In this document: piece by piece, positions 1 through 6,137 of the stretch
How the letters are laid out: each line of letters starts with the position of its first letter
How positions within the stretch are numbered: the first letter of the stretch is position 1
Source: Actinomycetes bacterium
GTDB taxonomy: Bacteria; Actinomycetota; Actinomycetes; Propionibacteriales; Propionibacteriaceae
Assembly (NCBI GenBank): GCA_023432725.1
Contig: JAEYUH010000338.1
Coordinates: forward strand, 1 to 13,087
Length of the DNA: 13,087 nucleotides
Reading direction: 5' to 3'
Program-made: the position numbers and the translations under genes
Notes under the pieces: generated by a model
Told to the model about the DNA's origin: nothing
The model's database searches: none
Seen by the model: the letters and a program-made list of their open reading frames with translations, nothing else

Positions 1-16
1 CTATAGTTGCGGGGCT

Positions 17-32
17 GCCCGGGAGACCGGGC
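17..32. other. Short GNRA-loop hairpin upstream of tRNA-Leu
   Basis: A perfect 6-bp stem (GCCCGG / CCGGGC) closes a GAGA tetraloop, a stable GNRA-type loop. It ends 9 nt before the tRNA gene. It could be the end of an upstream transcript or part of the pre-tRNA leader. No T run follows, so a terminator role is unproven. A possible -10 (TATAGT, positions 2-7) lies just upstream, which would place this hairpin in the 5' leader of the tRNA precursor. Confidence 0.25.
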
Positions 33-41
33 CACCATCTT

Positions 42-126
42 GTCCGGGTGGCGGAATAGGTAGACGCGCTAGCTTGAGGTGCTAGTGCCCGTAAAGGGCG
101 TGGAGGTTCAAGTCCTCTCTCGGACA
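42..126 (+). tRNA. tRNA-Leu, anticodon GAG
   Basis: This is a complete class II tRNA. The 7-bp acceptor stem pairs GTCCGGG (42-48) with CTCGGAC (119-125), with one G-T pair, and A126 is the discriminator. The anticodon stem is CTAGC/GCTAG around a 7-nt loop, with anticodon GAG at 76-78, which reads CTC and CTT leucine codons. A long variable arm (GCCC, short loop, GGGC) is typical of tRNA-Leu. The T arm carries the TTCAAGT loop. CCA is not encoded: CTC follows the discriminator, so the 3' CCA would be added enzymatically. No copy of the tRNA 3' end occurs elsewhere in the window, so there is no sign of an integrated element here. Confidence 0.95.
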
Positions 127-486
127 CTCTTCTTAACGTTTCCCGAGAAGGCCAAATGCGGTCTGGTAAGCACAGATTCTGATCCAGGGCCGTGACAGGT
201 GGCTTGGGACGGTATCTGAGGTCGGCCGAAGGCCGAGTCACGAAGGGCCGTCCGACGGTGCCCGGGGCTTCGAGACTCGCCCCTCCCGGAACGAGCTCAG
301 CCACGGGCGGTGACCGCAGGCTCGACCCGTGGCATGTGGCCCACAGCTCGACCTCGGTGGTCGCGCCTCACGAGTTGGTGGGCTCGTTGGTGCGAGACAC
401 CGAGGTTCGCTCTGACGACGTCAGGCGTGGCGCAGGACACGGAGTTCAGGGCGCCCCAGTACCCGAGACTGGTCTGCGTGTGACGA
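127..486. other. Gene-poor stretch between tRNA-Leu and the BCCT operon
   Basis: No convincing gene is visible. An open frame on the plus strand (192-773) runs antisense into the BCCT gene, has no recognisable product and looks like a GC-composition artefact. On the minus strand, positions 428-363 encode a short stretch (core GVSHQRAHQLVRR) that resembles the recognition helix of small actinobacterial helix-turn-helix proteins. The flanking residues do not continue such a domain in any single frame. It may be a decayed remnant or chance. Confidence 0.5.
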
Positions 487-540
487 CCGAGCACAGCTGG
501 GGCCGCCCCACAATCGTGGGACGGCCCAGCTCCGGCTCGG
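487..540 (-). terminator. Long hairpin downstream of the BCCT gene, probable operon terminator
   Basis: A near-perfect inverted repeat has an outer stem CCGAGC (487-492) / GCTCGG (535-540) and an inner stem running from AGCTGGG to the mirrored CCCAGCT (495-531). The inner stem contains CCCAC/GTGGG around an AATC loop, with one mismatch and one bulge. It starts about 20 nt past the stop codon of the last gene of the minus-strand operon, so it probably terminates or protects that mRNA. Neither side has a strong T run, so it resembles the T-poor terminators common in high-GC actinobacteria. It could act in both directions. Confidence 0.55.
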
Positions 541-560
541 CTTGTTCTCTGGCCGGCCGC

Positions 561-2219
561 CTATGGTGCCGTCTGCAGCGCCTCTTCCACCTTGTCGTCG
601 GCCTCCACCTTGTCGTCGGCGTACTGAGCCATCAGATCCTCCTCCGACATGGTCGCCGGCCGGGTGACCGACTTGAGCGGGATGCCGTCAGTGTCGTAGT
701 CCTGCTTGCGGGTGTCGTACTTCGAGGGGTTGTTGGCCACCTTGATCAATGCCACCACCATGATGAGCTGTAGTATCAGCGCTGGCAGTCCGCCGAGATT
801 CGACAGGATCTTGACGCCGTTGATGCCTGCCGAGGCCAGCATGATCCAGGCCACCAGGCCGATCAGCGCTCCCCAGAAGATCTTCATGAATCTCCCCGGT
901 TCCGGCGATGAGGGCGAGATGCCGGTTGAGGAGATACCGCCCAACGTTGTGGTGTAGGCGTCCGACCCGGTGACATAGGACAGGAACACCACCAGCAGGA
1001 AGATCGGCACCAACAACAGCGCCAGTGGGTAGTGGCCGAGGAACTCGTAGACCACGAACTCAGGCCCCTCTGCCAACTTCTTGGCCAAGGTGCCGCCGGT
1101 GTCCTGGTCGAGCTTGATCGCGGCGGTGGAGAAGAAGCCGATCCAGACGATGTTGAACACGGCCGGCAGCACGAACTGGACGGTCAGGGCCTTGCGGACG
1201 GTATGGCCGTAGGAGATGCGCCCGAGGAACATGCCGGAGATCGGCGCCCAGGAGAGCCAGTTGCACCAGTAGAACATCGTCCACCAGCCCGCCCAGGGAT
1301 CACTGGCGGCGGCACCGGTGAACATCGCCTTCGGGAAGAAGGTCGCCAGGTGATTGGCGAACGCCTCGGTACCCAGGTTCAGCATGAAGAACGTCGGGCC
1401 GAACACGAGGATGAAGACCACCAGGAAGATGAAGAAGAAGGTGTTGATCTCCGAGAGCCGACGGATGCCGTTGAACAGACCGGTGATCGAGCTCAAGACG
1501 AAGGTGACCACCACGACGATGTCCACCACTGCCCACATGAACAAACCGGTCTGGAATCCGGTGAGGTAGTTCACGCCACCAGAAATCGTGAGGATGCCGC
1601 TGGCCAGCGAGGCGGACATGCCCGCGATCAGCGAGTACATCACGATCGCGTCCAGACCCTGGCCCCACTTGCCCAGCACCCGGTTACCGAAGATGGGGGT
1701 GAGCGTCGAGGCGATCGAGTAGGGCTTGCGCATGTTGTAGAAGGCGAAGGCGAACATGATCGAGGGCACCGCGTAGATGGCCAGCGGCAGGAACCCCCAG
1801 TGGGTGAACATGGTCGCCACGGAGAAGACCACCGCCTCCGGCGCACCCGGCTCAATGCCGAGGGACTCCGGCGGGGCGGTGTAGTGGTAGAGCGGCTCCG
1901 CGGTCCCCCACAACAGCAGGCCGATCGCGATGATCGAGGTCAGCGTGATCGAGAAGTACCGGAAGTTGTCCAGCATCGGAGCGGCATCCCGGCCGCCGAT
2001 GCGCACATTGCCGAACTTGGAGATCATCAACCAGACGATGACAACCAGCATCGCCAGCACGCCGAGGCTGAACGCCCAGGCCAGGTTGCCGATCAGCCAG
2101 TCGTTTGCGGCGGTGATCATGGTGGTGAAGCCCTCGGGGCTGACGAAGTTGTAGACGCAGGCGACTACGAACAGGATCACCGGCGGCCAGAAGGCAATCG
2201 GGCGGATCTTTTTCAACAT
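561..2219 (-). CDS. BCCT-family (betaine/carnitine/choline) transporter
   Basis: This is an integral membrane carrier of 552 aa with about 12 hydrophobic segments and a charged cytoplasmic tail. The BCCT signature lies at residues 311-341: WWTMFYWCNWLSWAP, then GMFLGRISYGHTVR. The helix-3 motif WGTAEPLYHY (104-113), THWG (139-142) and SYVTGSD (414-420) also fit the family. BCCT proteins carry trimethylammonium compounds or related zwitterions by Na+ or H+ symport or by exchange. The glycine-rich stretch before WGTAEP is replaced by SIIAIGLLL, and the usual WW of the signature reads NW, so the substrate may be atypical. ATG at 2219 is chosen because it falls just after the upstream stop (7-nt gap) with GAGGGG about 13 nt ahead. 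A start at 2264 would overlap the upstream gene. It is the last gene of the ygcW-ygcE-ygcU operon, so it probably imports that pathway's substrate, a job done by MFS proteins in the E. coli locus. Confidence 0.93.
   Translation of the reverse strand: MLKKIRPIAFWPPVILFVVACVYNFVSPEGFTTMITAANDWLIGNLAWAFSLGVLAMLVVIVWLMISKFGNVRIGGRDAAPMLDNFRYFSITLTSIIAIGLLLWGTAEPLYHYTAPPESLGIEPGAPEAVVFSVATMFTHWGFLPLAIYAVPSIMFAFAFYNMRKPYSIASTLTPIFGNRVLGKWGQGLDAIVMYSLIAGMSASLASGILTISGGVNYLTGFQTGLFMWAVVDIVVVVTFVLSSITGLFNGIRRLSEINTFFFIFLVVFILVFGPTFFMLNLGTEAFANHLATFFPKAMFTGAAASDPWAGWWTMFYWCNWLSWAPISGMFLGRISYGHTVRKALTVQFVLPAVFNIVWIGFFSTAAIKLDQDTGGTLAKKLAEGPEFVVYEFLGHYPLALLLVPIFLLVVFLSYVTGSDAYTTTLGGISSTGISPSSPEPGRFMKIFWGALIGLVAWIMLASAGINGVKILSNLGGLPALILQLIMVVALIKVANNPSKYDTRKQDYDTDGIPLKSVTRPATMSEEDLMAQYADDKVEADDKVEEALQTAP
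586..620 (-). repeat. 17-bp direct repeat in the BCCT C-terminal tail
   Basis: The 17-base unit TCCACCTTGTCGTCGGC occurs at 586-602 and again at 604-620, a period of 18 bp. In the transporter it encodes two consecutive copies of ADDKVE (residues 534-545) in the acidic cytoplasmic tail. The exact identity of the copies suggests a recent in-frame duplication. Confidence 0.85.
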
Positions 2220-2226
2220 TGAGATT

Positions 2227-3672
2227 CTAATTCCCCTCTGTGATCGGGAAGATGGTTCCGGCATTCATGATCTGGTTGGGATCGAAAGCGGTCTTCAAGG
2301 TGTGCAACAACCGGTAGGCCGAGCCGTGCTCTGCCTGGGTCCATGGCGTTCGGGCCTTCCCGATGCCATGGTGGTGAACGATCGATCCGCCCAGGGCCAA
2401 CGCCTGTTCGCAGATGATCCGGTTGATCGGCACGTGGTAGGTCTCGACCTCGTCCGCCGGGTCGCAATCGACCCGGTAGTAATAGACGAAATACATGTTC
2501 GTGCCGGTCTGATAGCTGTGCGAGGAGTGCCCGCCGATCCAGGTGAGGTTGGGAATCTCCGCCCGAACCCGGTCGACGGTGGTCTGGTAGATGTCGTTGA
2601 TCACCGACCACGACCCGGAGACCTCGGTGGTGAAGCCGATCTCGGAGGTCTCGCGGATCTCCTGGCGCTCCTGCCTGATCTGTTCGACTCCCCAGTTCAG
2701 GTGGGCGAACCAGTTCTCGAAAAACGCCGGGTCGAGCGGCACCACGTCCGGATGCCTGGCGACGATCTCCTCGATGGTTGCGATGGTCGCATCGACGATC
2801 CGCTGGTTTCCCTCCGCCGAGTAGATCATCACGCACTTGCCGTCGGCGACCGGAGCGAAATGTCCGGCGGCGTCGTCCGGATCGTAGAGCCGCATCACGG
2901 CTGGCCGGAGCCCTTCGGCCATCACCTCACGCAGGATGGGGAACCCGGTGGCCATATCGGGTACCCGGTAGCCGAGGAACCGGGTGGTCTCGGGGGTGTA
3001 CTTGAAGAGTTTGACGGTGACTTCGGTGATGAAGCACAACGCGCCCTCGTTGCCGATCACGATGTGGCGGATATCGGGGCCGGCGGCCCGCCGGGGGACG
3101 TTCTTGATGCGGACGATCTCGCCGTCCGGCAGGACGGCCTCAAGGCCCACCACCATGTCCTCGATCCCCCCGTAGAGGGTCGAAAGCTGACCGATGCTGC
3201 GGGTGGCGGTGAGCCCGCCGAGCTGGGCCAGCGGCTTCGACTGCGGGGAGTGCCCCGTGGTCAGCCCCAGCGTGCGGACGTGGTCTTCGAGGTCCTGCAG
3301 GCACACGCCGCATTCGGCGGTCACCTGCAGGTTGTAGGGGTCGACGTCGATGATCCGGTTCATCCGCGATCCGTCCAGCACGATGCTGTCGGCACGGGCC
3401 GTTTCCAGCCCGCCCTCGGTCGCACTTCGCCCGGTGCGGGGAACGATGTTGATCCCGTTCTCGTTGGCATACCGAAGCACGGCGGCGACCTCGGGGGCGC
3501 TGGTGGCATAGGCGATGGCCGCCGGAATCGGCAACACGAAGACCTGGTGGATGTCCTGGTACTTGCGGTAGCGGTCGATGCTGCTGAACCGGAGCTCGGT
3601 CTCATCGGTGACGACCTTGTCCGGGCCGAGCAGAGTGGTCAGGTGCGCGGCGATCTCCGTGCGGTCGGGCAT
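2227..3672 (-). CDS. ygcU: FAD-linked oxidase, YgcU-like (VAO/alkyl-DHAP synthase family)
   Basis: This is a soluble flavoenzyme of 481 aa. An N-terminal FAD-binding PCMH-type domain (about residues 40-225) carries VPRTGRSATEGG (78-89), TTGHSPQSKP (138-147) and GPDIRHIVIGNEGAL (198-212). The C-terminal FAD-oxidase domain carries GGHSSHSYQTGTNMYF (380-395) and the HHHGIGK triad (433-439), which alkyl-dihydroxyacetone-phosphate synthases also have near the flavin. From memory it closely follows E. coli YgcU over its whole length; I could not align it. The reaction is unknown; oxidation of a hydroxy acid or polyol is likely. The start is ATG 3672, with AAGGA 11 nt ahead. The GTG at 3681 overlaps the kinase stop codon but would leave only 2 nt after that Shine-Dalgarno. 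It follows the kinase by 5 nt and precedes the transporter by 7 nt. Confidence 0.92.
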   Translation of the reverse strand: MPDRTEIAAHLTTLLGPDKVVTDETELRFSSIDRYRKYQDIHQVFVLPIPAAIAYATSAPEVAAVLRYANENGINIVPRTGRSATEGGLETARADSIVLDGSRMNRIIDVDPYNLQVTAECGVCLQDLEDHVRTLGLTTGHSPQSKPLAQLGGLTATRSIGQLSTLYGGIEDMVVGLEAVLPDGEIVRIKNVPRRAAGPDIRHIVIGNEGALCFITEVTVKLFKYTPETTRFLGYRVPDMATGFPILREVMAEGLRPAVMRLYDPDDAAGHFAPVADGKCVMIYSAEGNQRIVDATIATIEEIVARHPDVVPLDPAFFENWFAHLNWGVEQIRQERQEIRETSEIGFTTEVSGSWSVINDIYQTTVDRVRAEIPNLTWIGGHSSHSYQTGTNMYFVYYYRVDCDPADEVETYHVPINRIICEQALALGGSIVHHHGIGKARTPWTQAEHGSAYRLLHTLKTAFDPNQIMNAGTIFPITEGN

Positions 3673-3677
3673 GTTTC

Positions 3678-5111
3678 TCACAGTCCTTGTTGGTGGATTC
3701 GGCGGAAGGTGGTGTCGAGCTGAGCGGGTAGTTCGGCGTAGCAGGGCAGCAGTTCGGCGTAGGTGCGGGTTCCGGCCTCGGTGGGCGTGAAGGTGTCTGC
3801 CACACGCGTCATGGCCTGGACCGCCGCTGGGAAGTCAGCGTGGACGCCCGCGGCAAGGGCGGCACAGATCGCCGCGCCAAGGCTCGCGCCGCTGGTCACA
3901 TGGACCCGGTGGGAGGGGACGGCGAAGACGTCCGCGGCGATCTGCATCATCGGATCGCTCGCCGATCCGCCGCCGGAAATGATGATCGAGGTCACCTGCT
4001 GGCCGAGCGACTCGACCATGGCATCGGTGCGCAGCCGCATGGTCATCGCGATGCCTTCCAGCATCGAGCGGAAGATGTGCGGCCAGCCATGCCTGGCGTC
4101 GAAACCGACCATCGCACCGCGACGATGCGGGGCCTCTGCCGGCGCCAGCCAGTCCAGCACGGTGAGCAGGCCGTCCGATCCGGGAGCGACCAGCGCGGCT
4201 TCCGCGTTCATCACGTCCTCCACCCGACAGCCCTGCGCCGCGGCGCGCTCGTCGAGCTCGGCCCGGACCAGGTCGCGCAGCCAGGAGATTGTCGACATGC
4301 CGCGGCGGATACCGTTGCTCTCATCGAGATAGACGAAGGGCTGGCAGGCGAAATTGGCCCAGTGGTGCTGGCCGTCCAGGCGACGCACGGCGGAGGGCCG
4401 CATGGCGGTGATGTACGTGCCCAGCGAGAGCAGCAGCTGGTCCTCGTGCAGCAACCCGTTGCCCAGCGCCTCGACCGCCTTGTCATTGGCAGTGGCGACC
4501 ACCGCCACCCCGGCGGGCAGCCCGGTGGTCTCGGCCGCCGCTTCGGTGACCGTGCCCAGCACGGCCCCGGGCAGCACGAGTTCGGGCAGCTGGTGGCGGC
4601 TCACCCCCATCGCTGCAATGTCGGCGTCGTCGCGTGACCAATCCCAGGTGTCGTGGTCGATCGGCCAGATGCCTGCGTAGTTTGCCGCCGAGTCCGCCAC
4701 CCGGCCGGTCAACCGGGCGGTCAGATACGCCGAAGCCGCCGTCACGTAGGCGACCTCGGGATCGGGCTGGTGCGGACGCGCGACCCGTTCGTCCATCCAG
4801 CTGAGGACGGGATGTGCGAGGGTGCCGTCGGCGCGCAACAGCGCCCGGCAGAACCGGATGCTGCACAAGCCGATCCCCACCACGTCCGAGCTGCGTTCGC
4901 CCAACTGGGCCATCGCGGCCCTGGCCGCAGCCTTGAGCGACTCCCACAGGTCGTCCTCGGGGTGTTCGACCACCCCGCGGGTGGGCATGGCCATCGGGCG
5001 TAGTGCCTGCGCCGCCTGGGTGACGATCCGGCCTGCGGTGTCGTAGACCACGACCTTGGTGCTCTGGGTGCCGCCGTCGATCCCGATCAGCAGCCGGCTG
5101 TCCTCGCTCAC
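3678..5111 (-). CDS. ygcE: FGGY-family carbohydrate kinase, YgcE-like
   Basis: This 477-aa cytoplasmic ATP-dependent sugar or polyol kinase has the phosphate-1 loop IGIDGGTQSTK (residues 9-19), with a probable catalytic base in TANDKAVEALGNG (Asp210). The adenosine-binding ISGGGSASDP and GASLGAA segments lie towards the C terminus. The linker between SWMDERVARP (104-113) and the AYLTARLTG helix is shorter than in xylulokinases. I recall the same short form in E. coli YgcE, so I read it as a family trait, not a deletion. FGGY kinases phosphorylate ketoses, polyols or aldonates; the substrate here is unknown. The start is GTG 5111, sharing GTGA with the stop of the upstream SDR (4-nt overlap). 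The product would be a phosphorylated intermediate and is a plausible ligand for the GlpP-type antiterminator encoded at 10931-11521. Confidence 0.91.
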   Translation of the reverse strand: MSEDSRLLIGIDGGTQSTKVVVYDTAGRIVTQAAQALRPMAMPTRGVVEHPEDDLWESLKAAARAAMAQLGERSSDVVGIGLCSIRFCRALLRADGTLAHPVLSWMDERVARPHQPDPEVAYVTAASAYLTARLTGRVADSAANYAGIWPIDHDTWDWSRDDADIAAMGVSRHQLPELVLPGAVLGTVTEAAAETTGLPAGVAVVATANDKAVEALGNGLLHEDQLLLSLGTYITAMRPSAVRRLDGQHHWANFACQPFVYLDESNGIRRGMSTISWLRDLVRAELDERAAAQGCRVEDVMNAEAALVAPGSDGLLTVLDWLAPAEAPHRRGAMVGFDARHGWPHIFRSMLEGIAMTMRLRTDAMVESLGQQVTSIIISGGGSASDPMMQIAADVFAVPSHRVHVTSGASLGAAICAALAAGVHADFPAAVQAMTRVADTFTPTEAGTRTYAELLPCYAELPAQLDTTFRRIHQQGL

Positions 5112-5884
5112 CGGACCAGATACCCGCCGTCGACGACCAGGACCTGCCCATTCACGTAGTTCGAGGCGTCGCTGCACAGGAAGACCATCGGGCCCATCAG
5201 GTCGTACGGCTCACCCCAGCGTCCGGCCGGGATGTGGTCGAGCACGCGCTGGTTTGTCTGCTCGTTGGCGCGAGTCGTTTCGGTGATCGCCGTGGCGTAG
5301 TACCCCGGCGCCAGCCCGTTGACCTGAATCCCGTCGGCCGCCAGTTCGTCGCAGTAGGCCTTCGTCAGTCCGGCCATGGCGTGCTTGGACGCGGCATAGG
5401 CGGGCGACCATTGACCACCGAGGAACGAGAACAGGGAGCAGATGTTGACGATCTTCCCGGAGCGCTGAGCGCGCATCGTCGGGACCACGGCATGGCTGAG
5501 TTCGAAGGCGGCGGTCACGTTGACCGCCAGCATCGGATCCCACTTCGACCGGTCGAAATTCTCGACCTGGTCCAGCAGGCAGATCCCGGCGTTGTTGATC
5601 AGGATGTCGATTCGGCCGAACCGCTCCAGGCAGGCGTCGACGACGCGCCGGGCGGCGCCCGCTTCGGTCAGGTTGGTCTCGAGGTAGGCGTACTCGCTAC
5701 CCGCTGCGGCAATCAGATCGGCGGTGTCGCTGAGGTCCTGGCCGAGACTGGGGACGAAGATGGTGGCGCCAACCCGGGCCAGCGCGATCGAGTAGGCCTG
5801 GCCGAGGCCGGTGTTGCCGCCTGTGACGATGGCGACCTTCCCGGACAGATCGAAGCATCCGAGGCCGAAGTTGCTCAGTTCCAC
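5108..5884 (-). CDS. ygcW: SDR-family dehydrogenase, YgcW-like
   Basis: This is a classical short-chain dehydrogenase/reductase of 258 aa. It shows the NAD(P)-binding TGGNTGLG (residues 21-28), NNAG (97-100), Asn122, Ser150, Tyr163 and Lys167 (YAASK). The C terminus NYVNGQVLVVDGGYLVR and the core NICSLFSFLGGQWSPAY match E. coli YgcW as I remember it. KduD-like ketoacid and sugar-acid dehydrogenases are the nearest well-known relatives, so it probably oxidises a secondary alcohol of a sugar, polyol or aldonate. The start is GTG 5884, because GGAGGGA (5891-5897) sits 6 nt ahead of it. The in-frame ATG at 5899 would place that Shine-Dalgarno inside the gene, and the ATG at 5974 lies upstream of the leader terminator. 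It is the first gene of the operon, and its stop overlaps the kinase start. Confidence 0.94.
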   Translation of the reverse strand: MELSNFGLGCFDLSGKVAIVTGGNTGLGQAYSIALARVGATIFVPSLGQDLSDTADLIAAAGSEYAYLETNLTEAGAARRVVDACLERFGRIDILINNAGICLLDQVENFDRSKWDPMLAVNVTAAFELSHAVVPTMRAQRSGKIVNICSLFSFLGGQWSPAYAASKHAMAGLTKAYCDELAADGIQVNGLAPGYYATAITETTRANEQTNQRVLDHIPAGRWGEPYDLMGPMVFLCSDASNYVNGQVLVVDGGYLVR

Positions 5885-5904
5885 GCTTGGTCCCTCCATT
5901 GGGC

Positions 5905-5962
5905 AACAAAAAGAGAACAGCCGGAGGACCCCCGCCAGGGTCGTCCTCGATTGCTGTTCTCT
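5905..5962 (-). terminator. Intrinsic terminator in the 5' leader of the ygcW operon (candidate GlpP-type antitermination site)
   Basis: On the minus strand, AGAGAACAG pairs perfectly with CTGTTCTCT (9 bp; 5954-5962 with 5912-5920). Inside is a second 6-bp stem GAGGAC/GTCCTC (5943-5948 with 5924-5929). The right arm runs straight into TTTTTGTT. This is a canonical Rho-independent terminator, unusual in strength for high-GC DNA. It lies downstream of the operon promoter and ends about 20 nt before the ygcW start codon. It would therefore stop transcription before the genes unless overridden. An alternative 5-bp pairing, TTGCT (5970-5974) with AGCAA (5951-5955), would hold the left arm in its loop and could serve as antiterminator. 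A further small hairpin, GCGGTTCAGCCGC (5977-5989), sits upstream in the leader. Confidence 0.85.
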
Positions 5963-6009
5963 GGGCTCTAGCAAATGCGGCTGAACCGCGTATGTGGTTG
6001 TCGTGCCGG

Positions 6010-6038
6010 AGCTTAGGGAGTCCGATCACCCAAGTCAA
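6010..6038 (-). promoter_or_regulatory. Promoter of the ygcW-ygcE-ygcU-BCCT operon
   Basis: On the minus strand a -35 box TTGACT (6033-6038) is separated by exactly 17 bp from a -10 box TAAGCT (6010-6015), close to the housekeeping sigma consensus (TTGACA, TANNNT). Transcription would begin near 6003 and produce a leader of about 118 nt containing the terminator. Inverted repeats lie around it: GAGTCC (6018-6023) / GGACTC (6039-6044), and ACTCG (6041-6045) / CGAGT (6050-6054) immediately upstream of the -35. Confidence 0.65.
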
Positions 6039-6040
6039 GG

Positions 6041-6054
6041 ACTCGAGACCGAGT
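6041..6054. promoter_or_regulatory. 14-bp inverted repeat abutting the -35 box, possible operator
   Basis: ACTCG-AGAC-CGAGT is a perfect 5-bp inverted repeat with a 4-bp spacer, placed directly upstream of the -35 box of the minus operon. Its left arm also takes part in a wider repeat, GAGTCC (6018-6023) with GGACTC (6039-6044), whose arm centres are 21 bp (two helical turns) apart. Both positions suit a dimeric regulator, but short repeats like these can arise by chance. Confidence 0.3.
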
Positions 6055-6112
6055 GACTGGCGTTGTCCACCGCGTCGCACTACGCTGGAGCTTGTTCGCT
6101 ATATGCACTCAG

Positions 6113-6129
6113 CGTTCATATTATGAACG
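6113..6129. promoter_or_regulatory. 17-bp perfect palindrome at the start of the lyase operon, candidate IclR operator
   Basis: CGTTCATA-T-TATGAACG has 8-bp arms around a single central base. Its AT-rich core stands out in this GC-rich region. It lies 8 nt before the lyase ATG. It overlaps a possible -10 (TATTAT, 6119-6124) and directly follows another (TATATG, 6100-6105). A GTTC...GAAC layout of about 15 bp is common for IclR-family operators, and an IclR gene is the last gene of this operon. Binding here would block transcription. No second copy was found near the divergent promoter. Confidence 0.6.
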
Positions 6130-6137
6130 AGGCAGGG

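Noticed and set aside
42..126. tRNA-Leu as attachment site of an integrated element
   Set aside because: No integrase, no second copy of the tRNA 3' end and no phage or plasmid genes are present in the window.
192..773. Plus-strand 193-codon open frame next to tRNA-Leu
   Set aside because: It runs antisense into the conserved BCCT gene, has no recognisable domain and no Shine-Dalgarno; it fits GC-driven open frames.
1032..3723. Long plus-strand open frames (1032-2222 and 2302-3723)
   Set aside because: They lie entirely antisense to the BCCT and FAD oxidase genes, and the translations are rich in Arg, Asp, Gly and His without motifs.
5885..5974. Upstream ATG starts for the SDR (5899 and 5974)
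   Set aside because: The strong Shine-Dalgarno at 5891-5897 serves the GTG at 5884. The longer forms would translate through the terminator hairpin or bury the Shine-Dalgarno, and the extra residues are not family-like.
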